A stretch of 64,000 nt of DNA, taken from Oscillospiraceae bacterium Marseille-Q3528 (GTDB taxonomy: Bacteria > Bacillota > Clostridia > Lachnospirales > Lachnospiraceae). The notes beneath the pieces are model-generated. The model searched no databases, was not told the origin of the DNA, and saw only the letters and a list, made by a program, of their open reading frames with translations. The stretch spans positions 1 through 64,000 of the forward strand of contig JAGTTR010000002.1 of NCBI GenBank assembly GCA_018223385.1, written 5' to 3'. The position numbers and the translations under genes were made by a program. Below are positions 62,912-64,000 of the stretch, piece by piece (position 1 is the stretch's first letter; the number at the start of each line of letters is the position of its first letter).

Positions 62912-64000
62912 ATGAAGAGTGATTCCGTAAAGGTAGGCATGCAGCAGGCACCACACCGCTCGCTGTTCAATGCACTGGGAATGACGAAGGAAGAGATGGA
63001 GCGGCCGCTGGTCGGCATTGTCAGCTCCTATAATGAGATCGTGCCGGGTCACATGAACCTGGACAAGATCGTAGAGGCAGTGAAGATGGGCGTTGCCATG
63101 GCAGGCGGTACACCGGTGGTATTTCCGGCCATTGCTGTTTGTGACGGTATCGCCATGGGCCATATCGGCATGAAATATTCTCTTGTCACAAGAGATCTGA
63201 TCGCAGATTCCACAGAGGCCATGGCGACTGCCCATGCCTTTGATGCTCTGGTCATGGTGCCCAACTGTGACAAGAACGTACCGGGCCTTCTCATGGCAGC
63301 AGCCAGAATCAATGTGCCCACCGTATTTGTCAGCGGCGGCCCCATGCTGGCCGGTCATGTACACGGACAGAAGAGAAGCCTTTCCAGCATGTTTGAGGCC
63401 GTGGGCGCTTATGCGGCAGGCAAGATGACCGAGGAGGACGTGACTGAGTTCGAGAACAAGGTATGTCCGACCTGTGGTTCCTGCTCCGGTATGTACACCG
63501 CCAACAGCATGAACTGTCTGACAGAGGTGCTGGGCATGGGCCTGCAGGGCAACGGCACGATCCCGGCCGTTTATTCCGAGCGGATCAAGCTGGCAAAGCA
63601 TGCCGGCATGAAGGTGATGGAGCTTCTGGAGAAGAACATCCGTCCGAGAGACATTATGACAAAAGAGGCATTTATGAATGCCCTGACCGTAGACATGGCA
63701 CTGGGATGCTCCACCAACAGTATGCTGCATCTGCCTGCCATCGCCCATGAGGTTGGTTTTGACCTGAACGTGGACATTGCCAACGAAGTCAGCGAACGGA
63801 CACCGAACATCTGCCATCTGGCACCGGCAGGCGCTACCTACATGGAAGACCTGAACGAGGCCGGCGGTGTATACGCTGTCATGAATGAGCTGACCAAGTT
63901 AAATCTGCTGAACCTGGATGTGATGACCGTCACCGGTAAGACGGTAGGCGAGAACATCAAGGGCTGCATCAACAAGAATCCGGAAGTCATCCGTCCGGTG
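62912..64000 (+). CDS. ilvD: Dihydroxy-acid dehydratase (partial, runs off the window)
   Basis: The first 363 codons are present and open at the window end. The enzyme dehydrates dihydroxy acids to the keto acids of valine and isoleucine synthesis. Iron-sulfur ligands are in [10 protein letters not shown] and [35 protein letters not shown] sequence follows. AAGGGGAG lies 8 bases before ATG 62912; ATG 62905 is in a frame that stops at once. Confidence 0.94.
   Translation, partial: MKSDSVKVGMQQAPHRSLFNALGMTKEEMERPLVGIVSSYNEIVPGHMNLDKIVEAVKMGVAMAGGTPVVFPAIAVCDGIAMGHIGMKYSLVTRDLIADSTEAMATAHAFDALVMVPNCDKNVPGLLMAAARINVPTVFVSGGPMLAGHVHGQKRSLSSMFEAVGAYAAGKMTEEDVTEFENKVCPTCGSCSGMYTANSMNCLTEVLGMGLQGNGTIPAVYSERIKLAKHAGMKVMELLEKNIRPRDIMTKEAFMNALTVDMALGCSTNSMLHLPAIAHEVGFDLNVDIANEVSERTPNICHLAPAGATYMEDLNEAGGVYAVMNELTKLNLLNLDVMTVTGKTVGENIKGCINKNPEVIRPV

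Overview
The window looks like a chromosomal segment from a gut-type Clostridia, most likely Lachnospiraceae. The evidence is strong AGGAGG-type Shine-Dalgarno sites, TTGACA/TATAAT promoters, a Firmicute-style rimP-nusA-ylxR-ylxQ-infB-rbfA-nrnA-truB-ribF operon, lipoproteins with Cys lipoboxes, a Uup-type ABC-F protein, a flavodiiron protein and luxS. The species cannot be read from the sequence alone. Most DNA is moderately GC-rich; one block (about 35.9-38.9 kb) is visibly AT-rich and looks acquired.

Layout: 0-0.5 kb, two tandem tRNA-Glu(CTC) genes, each with its own promoter and terminator. 0.6-6.1 kb, a GerMN lipoprotein and topoisomerase IV (parE-parC). 6.1-15.0 kb, the translation/RNA operon rimP to ribF. 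15.1-17.8 kb, a Na/Pi symporter and an SH3-NlpC/P60 hydrolase. 17.8-20.6 kb, rpsO and pnp, each with a structured leader. 20.7-26.9 kb, exonuclease III, Uup, a GH13 protein that seems to lack its catalytic residues, TraX and a DUF5662 protein. 27.0-31.8 kb, livJHMGF branched-chain amino acid uptake. 31.8-34.3 kb (minus), an alpha/beta hydrolase and an MprF-like membrane protein. 34.5-35.9 kb, a MATE transporter. 36.0-38.7 kb, a decayed type I modification gene (hsdM with an in-frame stop) plus a DUF1016 nuclease. 38.9-43.4 kb, small redox, transport and regulatory genes, including a cation/proton antiporter behind a fluoride-type riboswitch. 43.4-47.4 kb, a MarR regulator with a heterodimeric ABC exporter. 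47.4-53.2 kb (minus), luxS, an RluA-type synthase and the potABCD polyamine operon with its XRE-cupin regulator. 53.6-55.9 kb, a lactonase and a flavodiiron protein. 56.3-64.0 kb, ilvBN, aroC (minus), tgt, yajC, leuB and the start of ilvD.

The least ordinary content is in the intergenic DNA. Four copies (about 155-164 bp) of one structured repeat lie at 6692, 53373, 56002 and 60895. Their ends are perfect inverted repeats that differ between copies yet stay complementary within each copy, and they share a core with two small hairpins and a closing GCGCC/GGCGC stem. A second structured repeat occurs as a tandem pair at 20668-20780. Both look like dispersed folded elements whose pairing is kept by compensatory change. 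Other regulatory structures include a fluoride riboswitch with terminator, rpsO and pnp leaders, an attenuator and Shine-Dalgarno-sequestering hairpin between livJ and livH, and palindromic operators ahead of the MarR, HxlR and polyamine regulators.

Functionally, livJHMGF imports leucine/isoleucine/valine, while ilvBN, leuB and ilvD make them. The polyamine operon is probably controlled by its own XRE-cupin regulator. The MarR-ABC pair is a self-contained, probably drug-inducible, exporter module.
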